A DNA stretch of 64,000 nt from Iris pallida (taxonomy: Eukaryota; Streptophyta; Magnoliopsida; Asparagales; Iridaceae). Of this stretch, positions 44,955-60,438 are shown one piece after another (position 1 is the first letter of the stretch; each line of letters opens with the position of its first letter). Both the position numbers and the translations under genes were made by a program. A model generated the notes under the pieces. That model saw only the letters and a program-made list of their open reading frames with translations, did no database searches and was not told the DNA's origin. Location of the stretch: NCBI GenBank assembly GCA_029216955.1, contig JANAVB010044017.1, positions 6,864,502 to 6,928,501 on the forward strand. Reading direction: 5' to 3'.

Positions 44955-46350
44955 AAGGAAAGAATATGCAAACACTTCTGCATGGGGTGGAGGATTCGCC
45001 ATAGCCTGGGGAATGATGATGATGATGAGGCTGGTTTATTTTATTTATATTTTATATATGCATAATAAGATTATTAAAACAAGTAACCATTGAAGTTTTT
45101 ATACTTCACGTAAGGTTTTTGATTGAGAGTTGTAGTTTAGAACCAGCTTTGGTGCGATATCACTTGTTGCAAAGTAAGTTTTAATAAATAAAAAGAACAA
45201 GATCATAGCCTAGTTGTCGGAGATGGTATAGCTTGGAGAATTAGACAACATTACACAACGAGTGTACGATATATTAATTGGTTCTTGTAATTGAATTGTA
45301 ATTTGGATTGTAATTTGAATCGTAATGTAATGTAATTTGTAATATAATAGAATTACATCATCATGTTTGGTTGGAACATATAATCAAATCATGTATTGTA
45401 ATATAATTGTTGTTTGTATCATTTTGACAAATATATTCTTAACATTTATATTCTCGATTTTGGCCAACCTTAACATCTATTAAATAAATAAATAAAATTT
45501 TAAAAAAAATTAAAATAAAAAAATAAAAATAATACTACAAAATAAAAAAGGAACACGAAAAGTAAAAATAATTTAGAAATTAACAAAATTAAATTAAAAA
45601 ACAAAAAAATATACAAAATAATGTAAGATTAAAAAAACTAAAAAAATTCTATAAGAAATGAATAAGTTTTAAGTTTTAATGTATGGCGATTACATGAGTT
45701 TTATGATCTAACTGATTTCAAAAGAAAATGATGTAATATAATCAACTTCTTAATGGTTATTACATTACAATAAAAAAAAATGTCCAAGAAAACATCAAAA
45801 TTAAATTTACAATATAATTTTAATTAATTATATTCTCCAATCCCATTTACCCTACTTCTTCTTGTCTTTTGTAGAGATCATAAAAGAGTATATTATAGAA
45901 ATTGAATGGAAAAGATGTTGGAATCAAATCCATTATGTTATTGTCTTTATTGTGCTATTTTGTTGGGAGAAGAGAGAATATTGTAGCATATAAAATACCT
46001 CTCTTGTATATATTGTTATGTTAATTTGTCTTTTATTGAGAAGTGAGGGTACACGTAAGGGGGTGTTTAGTAAGTTGGGTGTGGACTCGCACTCGGGTTA
46101 AAATTCGGACTTTGGCTATATTCTTCAGATCTAATGTTTGGTAGAGTGATTAAATATGTTGGTTGGAAAGGAAAAAGTGACGACGGTAAATTCCTCTCCC
46201 CTGTATTTGTGTCTATTATAATTTCTTCTCTCTTATTAGGATTTTGGGAGGAAAGGCTCTCCCCTCCTCTCCCCCTCTCCTTCTCGTAGTGGATTTTGTG
46301 AATTTTTTAAGAATTTTCGCTCACCTCAGATGCTTGATCCTTTCCCACCT
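44955..46350. other. AT-rich intergenic, MITE-like stretches
   Basis: 45260-45790 is AT-rich with GTAATGTAATGTAATT near the left and ATTACATTACAATAAAA at the right. These are roughly inverted and suggest an old MITE, but no target duplication is clear. 46060-46200 begins GGGTGTTTAGTAAGTTGGG, a style seen at hAT ends. No gene seen. Confidence 0.4.
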
Positions 46351-46640
46351 CACTACACCAAAATGCACATATTGCAACCATGAGTAGCAAATGTTATTAA
46401 TTGTTGCAATCTTGTAACAACTACAATTTGTTGCATGAAGTTGAAACCAATTAAGCAACATTTTGGAAGTAGTACAAACTTGGCAATACAAAAGAACTGT
46501 TGCAATCAACATTGCAACGAAACCGAGATAAGAAAAAAATGAACAGTAAAAAGTGGGCACGAGAATCCAGAGTTGCAACAAAGGCTGGAAAAAAGTTGGG
46601 AAGTTAAGTTTGCCTGAGAACCTGGACTTGCAACATAGGT
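46351..46640 (+). mobile_element. CACTA (En/Spm) transposon end
   Basis: It starts CACTACACCAAAATGC, a standard CACTA terminus, and is followed by many TGCAAC/GTTGCA subterminal repeats in both orientations. No opposite end (...TAGTG) and no transposase were found, so it is one end or a solo fragment. Confidence 0.65.
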
Positions 46641-46905
46641 TATGTCTAAAAAAAATTCTTTCTCCCTCCATTTTTGTCGCTCTCGGGTGATCTCCCACTC
46701 CCCCTCCATTTTTTTTTGGTGCGCTCTCTCTACCACTACCCCTACTTTTCCATATACCAAGGAAGAGACTGAAATCTGTCCTAAGAAAGTTATTGGAAAG
46801 AGATTTCTTCTCTTCTTGTGCTTCTCTTTCAAAGGAAATCTCTTCTGGCCAAAAAAAGAGATGAAGATCTCTTCTGCTTTTGTGCACTTCTTCTCCTCCT
46901 CTTCT

Positions 46906-46936
<31 letters not shown>

Positions 46937-47425
46937 ATTCGCAGTGGTTCCCGGATCGATAGATATGAAGATCTCTTCTTCTTTTCTGGGATGGAAATCT
47001 CATTATTCGTATAATTTTCCTATTTTTGCATTATACTTTTGAGTCTCTATCTCTATACCAAAACAATTTGAAGATGAGAGTAGTTTACTAGTTTGGGGAT
47101 GGAGACTGAAATCTCTTCTGCTCGCTCTCAAGATGTGAGTATAATTTTCCCAACTTTTTCGTATACATGTCACAAAAATATATTTATATATTTCCCTACT
47201 TTTATTTTAGTATAATTTCTGTTTAGGTGTTGTTAGAGGCTCAATCTAAGATAGAAGAACTGTCAGAAACTAAGATTTAATGCAAATAAGTTTGCTTCCC
47301 TGTTTCTGAGTTTTAGAACTTCGGAGATTGGCAAACAGGTTCGCTCTCCAAAAAACTTAAAGCCACTAATAAACTTTACATTACAACTCTGTTTCAAACT
47401 TTAGGATTTAAAGTTGGGTCTGACT
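46641..47425. other. Non-coding, with a (CT)n run
   Basis: Pyrimidine-rich sequence with a (CT)n run (46911-46936) and recurring GAAGATCTCTTCT units, perhaps CACTA interior or leader. The sequence at 47240-47360 resembles 48080-48230 (CAAACAAGTTTGCT blocks), so a diverged repeat flanks the next fragments. Confidence 0.45.
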
Positions 47426-47711
47426 TTAAACCAAAAGTTCTTGAGGAGTGACATCGGAGGTTGCATACGACACTCTATTCATAATGAAAGTAGCCGTAAG
47501 CACAGCTTCACCCCAGAAGCAATTTAGAAGACACGTAGTTAACAACATTGAATTCATCATATCTATTAATGTTCTATTCTTCCTTTCTGCAACACTATTT
47601 GATTGAGGGGAGTACAGAGCAGTCATCTCGTTGACAATTCCATGTTCTCTGTAGAACAATACGAATTCATGAGACCTACATTCTCCACTTCGATCGCTTC
47701 TGAATATATTG
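47426..47711 (-). pseudogene. Copia integrase fragment
   Basis: On the minus strand it reads RSDRSGECRSHEF (catalytic Asp region), FYREHGIVNEMTALYSPQS, VAERKNRTLIDMMNSML (catalytic Glu) and WGEAVLTATFIMNR. It is clear Ty1/copia integrase core, cut on both sides, from a different lineage than copia-1. Confidence 0.85.
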
Positions 47712-47714
47712 AGT

Positions 47715-47978
47715 TGTTGTCCGGTTTGGTGTGGCTCTTTCGCCTACTGCTTGTGTTCTTTGTCAACAAGAACATAAGACAGGAAGACCATTTGTTCTTC
47801 AGTTGTTGTGCCATTTGGTGCTTTTGGACCAAACATGCAGCTTGGATGCTTACTTGGGACTCACTGGTCAGGGTGGGCAAAGGTTGTCAAAAATTTCTCG
47901 GTTGCGTATGTGTGATTCTTTATGGTTTTGCAATGCTTGTCTTTGCCTTTAGTTTATTGGCACGTTGGATGGAAGATC

Positions 47979-47980
<2 letters not shown>
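47715..47980 (+). pseudogene. LINE zf-RVT fragment ending at (TA)n
   Basis: The plus strand reads ACVLCQQEH and, one frame over, EDHLFFSCCAIWCFW, the C-x2-C...H...C zinc-binding end of LINE ORF2. It stops at the following TA array. Confidence 0.55.

Positions 47981-48050
<70 letters not shown>
47981..48050. repeat. (TA)n microsatellite
   Basis: A pure TA run again sits exactly at a LINE boundary. Confidence 0.95.
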
Positions 48051-48057
<7 letters not shown>

Positions 48058-48489
48058 TCCCAAAACAGATATGGATAGTAGAACGATAAGAGACAGAGAC
48101 CTCAGGCAAACAAGTTTGCTCTTTATTTTGAGTAACGATCACAAACAAAGACTTTTGTGAAAATAAATTTTCTCTCTATTCTGAGTATTAAGGACTTCGG
48201 AGACTTCAGTGCAAACAAGTTTGCTTTCCAGAAGAGCTGCAACCCACCAAGAAGAAGGAGAAGAAGAAGAAGAAGAAGAAGAAAGAGGAGTTTTCAAAAC
48301 CATTGTTCAAAGCAACATTCGCCTTTATACGATCCGCTTCCAGGAACCCGTAAGTTCTCGAAGAAAATCTGGAACGCTCACTAGCCAACCTTTTGTGACT
48401 CGAATGGGCTTCCTAGACTTAACAGGATCCCTTTAGTTCTTATTTTGTGCATCTTAAAAAGGAAGCCATGGGGCTCTATAGAGTGGAGT
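48051..48489. other. Non-coding, with (GAA)n
   Basis: Contains a GAAGAAG-type run (48250-48290) and the CAAACAAGTTTGCT blocks also seen twice nearby. No gene. Confidence 0.5.
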
Positions 48490-49094
48490 TGTAACCCCTC
48501 TTCCCGGAATTTTGATAATATATTTTTATTTATTTATTTGAATTAAATGGTGATTTTTAGAATTTTCATAAATAATTACTTAGTTAATTATTACGGTAGA
48601 TGAGTTTAGCCATGGTGGAATTTTGGAGTACAAGGTGATTAGAAAATCGTGTCCCGGATAATACAATGGCGTGCTTTGACTAGTGTATTAGCCCTGGTAG
48701 GGAAGGCCGAGCCATAGTGATGTCCTAACTAGAAAAACCAGGCCATGTTGCGACTTAACCCTTAGTGAAGATTGATTTATTTATTAATTATATTATTGAG
48801 TTTTAGGGAACCCTGTTGTACCGAACTAGTCCAGATTGGACCCAAAATAAGTCCAAGCCCATGCAGTCATGCGGTACGTCCAATGACACTCGTGTTGATG
48901 TAATTTGGTATGAGTGTGTTGTATTCCGTTTTAACGATCTAATGAATAATTTCTAAGTATTCGTTAATTAAATATTATAAATATCATTATTAGTTGATGT
49001 TCAATGACATTTGTATAAAATAGGTCCTTGTACATTTTGGAATTATTAGACTGTACATAATGGTATATACACCATTATTGATTTATTGAATTTC

Positions 49095-49136
<42 letters not shown>

Positions 49137-49284
49137 GAGGTTATTATTATATAATATTATTTTATTATTATTGGTTATATTATTTTGTCAAATAAATGTT
49201 ATAGTATAGGTGTTCATATTTATATAGGTAGGCCCTACACTATTGGGATTTGTTCGGGTTTTATGGAGATTATATATATTATAT

Positions 49285-49363
<79 letters not shown>

Positions 49364-49474
49364 GTGTTAATATATAAAAAAAATCAACACTGTTCCCTTA
49401 CGGGAACAGTGGACCCAGGCCCATGTTAAAGGCCAACCAGCAGAGACACCCCCGCTTATTTTTCCCAACCCGAG

Positions 49475-49481
49475 TATAAAA
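49475..49481 (+). promoter_or_regulatory. G4 5' LTR TATA box
   Basis: TATAAAA, followed by a (CCA)n-type leader and ACAACAAACAACTAACCC. Conserved in the 3' LTR at 57005-57011. Confidence 0.7.
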
Positions 49482-50869
49482 CCACCACCACCACGAGAAC
49501 TACAACAAACAACTAACCCTAACTCCGATTTCACCACCACCTACTGGCGACGCCGACCACCACCTCGAGCGCACGCGTCGCTGCTGCGCCACCGCGGGAC
49601 GACTGGCCGGACAGCCATCGGGCAAAACCGCGCGACAATAGCGCGTCAACAGAACAGAGCATGGCAGCAGCATCAGTAGCCACCACCCCCCTGTTTGAGG
49701 TACGATTTCTTTCTCGTCTTTCGACGAATTCGTAAACCGTTTTCATGGATTCGATAACAACCCTACCATCTACAAACCCTAGTAATTAGTTAGATTTAAC
49801 TTGTAGAGAATAGCATGCTAAATCTCCTAAAAAATCGATGAAAAACTGTTTCGAGAACAATTTAATAACAGTCCCAAACCCCATGTTTACAGGAAGTTTA
49901 TGAACAGAGTAGTATTTTCAAAAATATAATTCATGACAGTCCTAGACAACCTGTAGGGCTTTGCAACCCAACTTACGAAATTTGATTTCATCGACTACGT
50001 GTCGAGAAATTGCTTTCCCAAATTGACGGAAACACTGTTTTTCGAAAACACAAAAACCATCGATACGACGTGCGTCCCGCCAATCTGGACAACGTGGTCG
50101 CGAACCGATAGCATCGAAAGGTGCATAATGACTTCGTGGACGTGTGGGCTTTGACGGAATTCAAATTGGTTGCATGTGCGCGACGAATTTGATGCGTATT
50201 CGTCGAAATTTATCGTATCGACCTCTGTGCAAATTTTTCAATTACTTTGTGCACGTTCGTCAGATTGAGACAAAACTTGTGCCAACAGGACTGTATCATT
50301 TTTTTTGACTTGTATGCCAAGTTTGGTCCAATTCTGAGATAGTTGACCGGATCGCCATTTTACGGGCCCCACGGTCCGATTCAACGAGCGATTTTGTGCA
50401 CGGCCTGCCGGAATCCAACTTTGGACATACGGTTGGGTTCGTATCATTAAAATAAATTTTGTAGACATGTAGGCTTACGACTTTAGAGACCATTGACTCT
50501 GGCATGCTTTTCGGTGCAAAGCGGGTCCAACGGCGGATACCGTTTTGACCCAAAATTACTGTTTTATCCCTGTGTCCAGAATTGGACTTAAAGACAGGCA
50601 ATCCTAGCTAATTTGACTATTCTAAGAACATTGGTAATGTCTATTTCAGCATTCGGAGACTATTGTACGAGTTTTGACTATTGTGGCACATTGAATGGTT
50701 CGGATTATCGGTTTCACCAGCAAAGGACCACAGGCGAGTACAGTTTATTGTTTGTTTTTTATATTGAGCTTTACTATACATCATTGTTAGTCAATAGATA
50801 TTTGATTTTTGTCCTTTATATTTGTTACATTTTGTCGTATCGGAGAGGTGAAGTACCAATGATGTGTGA

Positions 50870-51056
50870 TCTGATCTCATACAGTGTATACAGTATAGAC
50901 CGTGATTTATTATTGCATTATACCGTATAGATAGTGTTTCATTATTGCTTTATATAGTGTAGACAGTGTTTCATTATTGCTTTATACAGTGTAGACCGTG
51001 TACATTATACAGTGTAGACCGTGTACTTTATACAGTGTAGATATTTAGACAGTGTC
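50870..51056 (+). repeat. ACAGTGTAGACCGTG minisatellite in G4 LTR
   Basis: Units such as TTATACAGTGTAGACCGTG recur about eight times with variation. The 3' LTR has the same array (58405-58590). Confidence 0.8.
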
Positions 51057-51575
51057 GTGTAATTGTCCCTAGAACGATCACATATCAAAGGTACTTCAGT
51101 CAGTCGGTGAGTATTGTCTTTGTGTTTATTTACTTTTTTCTTTTGTTTAGTTTTATTTTTTCTTTTTGTGTTTTTTTTTCAAATCATATATTTAAAGGCT
51201 AACCTCTGTTGTATAGTCATTTTCATATACTGAAACTGTATTCAGTGAATTGTACTCGTTCCATTCCTGACTGAAAACCAACATTTTTCAGGTTAGCTGT
51301 GGCTTCACTTAGCATTGGAAGATACGGGTGTACTTGCAGACGAAAACCTAGAGATTAGCTAGATAGATGAGTTGTATCATTTCAATATTTGTAAGAGTTT
51401 ATATTTTTCTGCAAATGTAAAACTTGTGAATATTGTAAATTAAATTAATTTTTGTGAATGAGCATTATTTGTGATTTTGAGCATCATGGCCGTGACAACG
51501 TTCTACCGCCGACTCTGCGACGTAGGCTGGCTTGGACACGTCTCGTATTCGAAAAAGCGGGTGCGGGTCGTGACA

Positions 51576-54500
51576 AGTTTTTGTGGTGGCCCATACAGGT
51601 CTGTTTTTGCAAATCATGCGAACTCGTGATAGTACTTAAGTTAGTCGTACTATTGCGAGCCTACGACTAGGAAATGCTCATTCATGAGTTAGGGATTAAT
51701 TTAATTTAAGAGAATGACTAGGACTAGGAGTCCCTTATACAAATTTACCGATGGGTAGTCTAGGCCATGCAATTTAGATGAGGAGTTATTAATTTTGATA
51801 GTTTGTCAGGTCCCCATAGGTACACTATTACCTCTTGATATGACGATATGATCTAATATGGATAGATTATTCACTTGGTGAGACAGGACTTCCTAGAATT
51901 AATGATCTAATCTTGATAAATTGTGCAATTCCTTCTCTTTGCCTCTTTAGATATCATCCTCATATATTGGTCTGAATTGCCTATTTAGTTCCTATTTTGT
52001 CCTAAGAATTATTATTTTTATATAATTTCTGATTATGTTATCCATATACGAACCTCGAGTTAGTTTCGATTCAAAATTTTTCCTCAAAGGTTTGAATACA
52101 CATGGAATAGATATTAGAATGTTTGTATTTATTTTGTCCTCAGTTATTTCCTCCATGTTTAATCTTTTATTTTAAGCGTTGTGACTGATAGAACAAATAC
52201 TTACGCTTTATTTTATAGTCAACTTGTTTGAATCTCTAGAAGCTCATAATTTTTTATAGATATAGTTAAAGAAATGTTAGTTAACTCATAATGGCAGGAA
52301 CAACAGCGCACTGTCGCCATTTATTTGAATTATGGAGACTATGGATTCACTGCAGCCAGCAGCGTACTGGCGAGGCACGACCCCTAGAGTTGGAATTAGT
52401 TTAAAAAAATATAGGTCATAGAATATTGCTAAAACTATGGCTGGTGGTCCTCTTTTTATCATAGTTACCCTTGAGTCAATATTGGATAGGGTTAAGAAAT
52501 GTTCGATTTTGTATCATATTTGAGTTACAAAACTAAGGGTTTACCACAACCAGAGTATACGGACGAGGCATAATTCTCGGTAAAATGACTTCAGACGTGA
52601 TTACAAGTTTAGGATACTATAGAGGATAGAAAAATACAATGCGTGTCCCATATGATCTAAATCCAATATTAGTGAAAGTTCTGTAAGTTGGGTGGCATGT
52701 ATCCCAAACTAGCATTTCGTGGTCCTTGTGATATATTGACAAGATAATTGACTGACGCTAATAGATTTACCTAGAATATAGAATTTAGAGGTCCATAACC
52801 CAGTAGTCGACCAAGGCCTTATGGATAAGAAAATAGTAGGAAGACTGTATAAGCAAGAACACCAGGTAAAGTTTTGATTCTCACAAAACTCGAACTACTT
52901 GTGCCTCCTTTCAAAAATCTCGCATACTTGTATTTTGACTATCTTGACCAATGTTGCTATTACAGCCTAGTTTTGCAAGCTTACTCTTTTATCAAGCTTG
53001 ATTCAAGACATATTTATTGGGGACGCCTACTAACATATTGTCTAATCAGAATCGATGTACTACGGTCTGATCAACCTTAGTGCACTCGGTTCGCTCTCCC
53101 TCTGATTAACTTACGTAGATTGAGATGTAGATGTCTCTAGGATCTCATCCGCGACTGCATTGACAATTCCTTTTGAATTATAAATTCACCTTGAATCACG
53201 TAAATGTATTCAGTGACATCTTTCTTGAACTCTTTATTGTTTTGTCTTTCACTGATTTGGAAAGACGAAAGCTCGTAATCGGTAGATAGATACCGAGTAT
53301 CCCCATGGCTATGATAGTTGTATACACAAGTGTAGCTACCATCGGCCAGCCATGTGACTAGAACCTTTTCTTGAGTTACTCGTTCTCGATCCCCCAAACT
53401 GCTACTGGGACCTTCTAGCCATCTGAATTTGAGAATGATTAGAATTTTACTCTTAGTCAAAATGCCAACCTAGGGGACTATCTATTCTCAAGAAACCAAA
53501 TGTTGTGAGTCTCCAAATATTTGCTTGAAGCTTGCTTTAACTAGCAACCCTTAAGCCTTAACCCAACCTTTCTTCGACCAAATTCTACAGTTTAGACATG
53601 AGATGAATAGACAAGGGTAAGGACAATCATATACCATGACTATGGTAGACACCCATCTCGAGGTTGGTTTCCAACAAATATTACCCTAGTTATGTAAATT
53701 TTATTATTAAGACCTAACTAGTATTGGAACACCACTGTCACTAGCTTAGCCAATACCATAGCTTAAATACCCTGTTATATTATGATCTACCAGTTATCAA
53801 TAGCAATGCATGACCACTACAGCCCATACCACTAGAACCTTGTGACAATAGTCTGGCAGGCTTGACACAAATAGACATTCACGGCTCAGTTGTTAGAATT
53901 CTTTTCATATGATGTGCCTTAGAGTTGGTTACCCCGTCGATAACTCTTGTATACTGTGGACGAGTAGATCATTCTAGTCATTCACGGCTCATTTTTCATT
54001 TATTGAGGAACAATCCTTGACTTGACTTATATCTACCGTATTCCGTTACGCCGTGCCTTATTCTTTATTAACAAGAGTCGAGGTACAATATCCAGACTTT
54101 GAAATTCTTCTAACCTCATTATTCCTAAAACCATGTCCTAGCTTCTAAGGTGAGTAGACTGTAAGCCTTCTAAAATTTTAGGGTATACGAGAAATACCGA
54201 TTGATTAGAATAATTACCATTAGGATGATAATTAGTGCCCCATGGACTCCCACTTTCCATTTAAATCATTTTTGTCCCCGGCCGTGTCATTAATATTCGG
54301 AGCACGAGACCAGCTGTTATCTTCCAACAAATTTCATATGCAAGATGTAGATAAGTCCACCTTCATCTAGGTATATCATGTCCCACTCAAACCCGTCCCC
54401 TTGTGCTCTATTTTTGTGGTACGACCTACAGGTCAAAAAGACTAGTTATAACCCTTACCATAATATCGGTATACTTCCCGACTTCCACTAGAGTCTCAAC

Positions 54501-55694
54501 CTTGACTCAATTCTTTCGACCCAATATATGGTTGTGATTTACTCTAAGCCCACTACGCGCATATCACTAGTGTGCCACTCAATTGTGCCTTCTCGTGCTA
54601 CTTAAACACAACAATCATGGAAGGCGCATCTTCAAGGCTTACAGAACCTATTTAACCAATCCGACTGCCCATCTAGCTCAACCATTTGGGTAGAAGCCTA
54701 TTCTAGGTTACCCTAACCTAGTAGAAATAGTTTTATCATTGGGATCTTGTCCAGTCAATATAGATTAAAATCCATGGTTCATCTAACAAACGATTGACGT
54801 CCAATCAGGGAACACATTAAGACCCAGTAAAATCCATCCATATATACCACCATATTTGGACTATAAAACCGAACTATTTGAAATAGGTCCCTAAACCTAT
54901 TATGTAGTCTTCCCTTCTTAGAATGTGAAGTCATTCGTAACCCTTATTCCATCTACCTGGAAGTCGTGATACGATCTTGTATTGCATTTATGTCCCTTAC
55001 TTGTGTGTTTAAATAACCACGGAAAGGATCACAATCTTGATTTTTCAAATTCCGTTCTACTAGAGGACCTATTTTAGATTAATTTTGAGAATGAAACTTC
55101 TGTATTGCACGAATTGCAAGCCCCTCTAAGAAACGAAGGGTTCTTCGATTTAACAAGTGACTGGACTAGAGTAGCCCAATCTAGCAAATAAGTCAATGGT
55201 TCATAGAATTTTCTTTTTATCTGCATCATTGGATACTCTCTACCGCTCTTGAAACTTTATATTTACTCTCGATTGTTCTCACTTATCTTTCGGTCCTTCA
55301 TATTTTGGAGCGACGAATAGTCATGCTTATTAAAATTTATCAATATTTCTTAGCTACTTGTGTAAATTTGTTGCTTATTAAATTTTGGGTTGCTTAATAG
55401 ATAAGAGAGGATTATAGATGCCATATACAGTAGATGGCTATTTGTAGCAATTTTAGCAATTAGTTGAAAGATTATAAAGTTTTAGTGACATAGCTTTGAA
55501 GGAGTAGTGTGACCAAAGGTGGGTAGAAGTCCTCGAGGTTTCGTAGTTACAAAATGACTAGGACAAGGATATAAACTGTTTTTGAGAAATTAAAATTTAA
55601 GGAGGTTAAGGTAATAGTAGTTTTCTTTTTGAATTTAAGGAACAATTATGAATTAGAATTTCGAGGACGAAATTATTTTTAAGGTGGGTAGATT
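51576..55694 (+). other. G4 interior, non-coding
   Basis: 4.1 kb without a retroviral domain. A block at 52710-53290 resembles the G3 interior. A degraded second primer-like motif (TTTTTGTGGTACGACCTACA) lies at 54413. The rest is unrecognised AT-rich sequence. Confidence 0.75.
51584..51599 (+). promoter_or_regulatory. G4 putative primer-binding site
   Basis: TGGTGGCCCATACAGG, 8 bases after the LTR, is the same 16-mer at the same spacing as in G3. Confidence 0.5.
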
Positions 55695-58765
<3,071 letters not shown>

Positions 58766-60135
58766 TGTTAGCCCAATGATTATATCATATTTTTTGAATA
58801 TGGCTAATCAATTAAGTTTACTATAATGACATCACTAATATTCATGTAATCACTATCATGTTGCTACTTTAACTTAGCATTGTCCTAATGTTCTGTATCA
58901 GTCATATTGGTTTGTTTGTCTAACATGTATTTGTAGACATGCTGTAAGCATGATCAAACATGATCAAACTATGACATGTAATGGAGAATTATTGATGGGC
59001 CAAAGACGGCGTTATACAAGAAGATTTCTCTGAACCGCCTAACGACCTATCCAGGGCCTCGCATCGGGGGTTCCGCTGCCCGGTCAGCGGACAGGGGTCG
59101 AGGGGGCAGCACCCCCCGTAGGGGTTCAGATTTCCAGATCTGTTTATCTTTGGACGACCGCCGTCAAGTGAAAAAGACGTCTTCAAGTTTGCTCAAATTT
59201 CAGAAGAAAGACGTCACCAAAGGGCTCTTGGTTTTCCTATTTTATCAATATAATTTTTCATATTTATTGAGTCTAGGAATACGATGTACACTGCATCGTA
59301 CTGGCAAATAGGCTACCCAAAAAACATTTTCAAAATACCCTTTCATTTTGAAAACTAGTCCATTTACAAAAGCCCAAACTACTTCCTAACTGTTTGACTT
59401 TTCAAAAAGCCTAAAAACCAATTTGCAAAAACTCTGACAGAACTCCAACAGAACTCGGCCAGAGTTCGGCCAGAGTTCGGTTAGTGAACGTTGCTTTTTG
59501 AACTTGGTCTTCCTGCAGTTACGGATCCCAACGAGATTTTCTCATAGAGTTCTGTCCGAATTCTGTCAGAATTCTGCCTTTGAAAAAACTATAAATAGAG
59601 AAGAATTTCGATCATTTCAATTCACTCATACTCCAATTCACTTTCATATCTCTTCTCTATAAGCCTACTACTTCTTCCAAAGTGTTCTGAGCTTTCATTT
59701 TCAAATCCCAAGCCAGTTAAAATCCTCTAGTCAATTTGACAGTGCGGTACGGTCTAGAAGTTTCAGAGCGATTGTAATCAGAGGCTTGATTAAAGGTAGA
59801 CACTTCACAATTGAAGTTGGTCGAGTACTTCGGATCAAAGCTCGCGTTGTAGAAGTTGCAAGAACTTCGGATGAAAACTTGTGGTAATTTTCCATAGTGG
59901 ATTCAACTGGAAGCTAGAGTTCTTCCGACTAGACTAGTCCTCACAAGAGGGAAACCAGTATACATCCTTGTGTTTGCGTTTACTCTCTACTCTCTACTTT
60001 TCATTTACATATCTGTGATATATTATCTGTGATCTTGTTACTAACATTTTTAAATAGCTAAATTCTGCTGCCTACTCTATTCACCCCCCTCTAGAGTATT
60101 GCGCTTTACAACTCGTTCCTACAATCGGTCCTACA
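58766..60135 (+). repeat. Copia-2 5' LTR
   Basis: 1,370 bp, TGTTAGCCC...TCCTACA, with TATAAATA at 59590-59597. A GC-rich stretch (59000-59130) includes GCCCGGTCAGCGGACAGGGG. It starts directly at the break in the G4 3' LTR. Confidence 0.75.
59590..59597 (+). promoter_or_regulatory. Copia-2 LTR TATA box
   Basis: TATAAATA followed by AGAGAAG and a pyrimidine/CA-rich leader. Confidence 0.7.
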
Positions 60136-60137
60136 AT

Positions 60138-60211
60138 TGGTATCAGAGCTAGTGCTGCATCTAGAGGTATTATATTCTGATCCCAATTGTTCCTACAATT
60201 GGTATCAGAGC
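60138..60211 (+). promoter_or_regulatory. Copia-2 duplicated tRNA-iMet primer site
   Basis: TGGTATCAGAGC occurs at 60138-60149 and again at 60200-60211. Both copies are preceded by CCTACAAT and followed by similar CATCTAGAGGT sequence. Degraded further copies seem to lie at about 60285-60320. Confidence 0.85.
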
Positions 60212-60438
60212 AGGCTCTCCATCTAGAGGTTCTCCTTCTAGAGATATTATTGTAGGTGCTCCTTATAGAGATATTATTGCTTATACCAATTGCTCCTTCA
60301 ATTAGTATCCTAGCAAGGACTCTATTATTTGGCTTAACATCCTTGGAGCATATCCTTATTATCAGAGCGGGTTATACAGGTAAAGCGAGGTAATATTATT
60401 ATTATATAACTGTTGTTACATAGATCACTATATCACAT

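Larger units (their letters stand above)
48490..51575 (+). repeat. G4 5' LTR
   Basis: 3,086 bp, TGTAACCCC...GGTCGTGACA. It contains (TTA)n (49097-49135), TA/GT runs (49270-49360), a short palindrome CTGTTCCCTTACGGGAACAG (about 49390), a TATA box, a GC-rich leader and a small ACAGTGTAGACCGTG minisatellite (50880-51056). Confidence 0.88.

Noticed and set aside
46642..46962. 106-codon frame rich in Ser and Phe
   Set aside because: Runs through a (CT)n microsatellite and pyrimidine-rich sequence; no domain.
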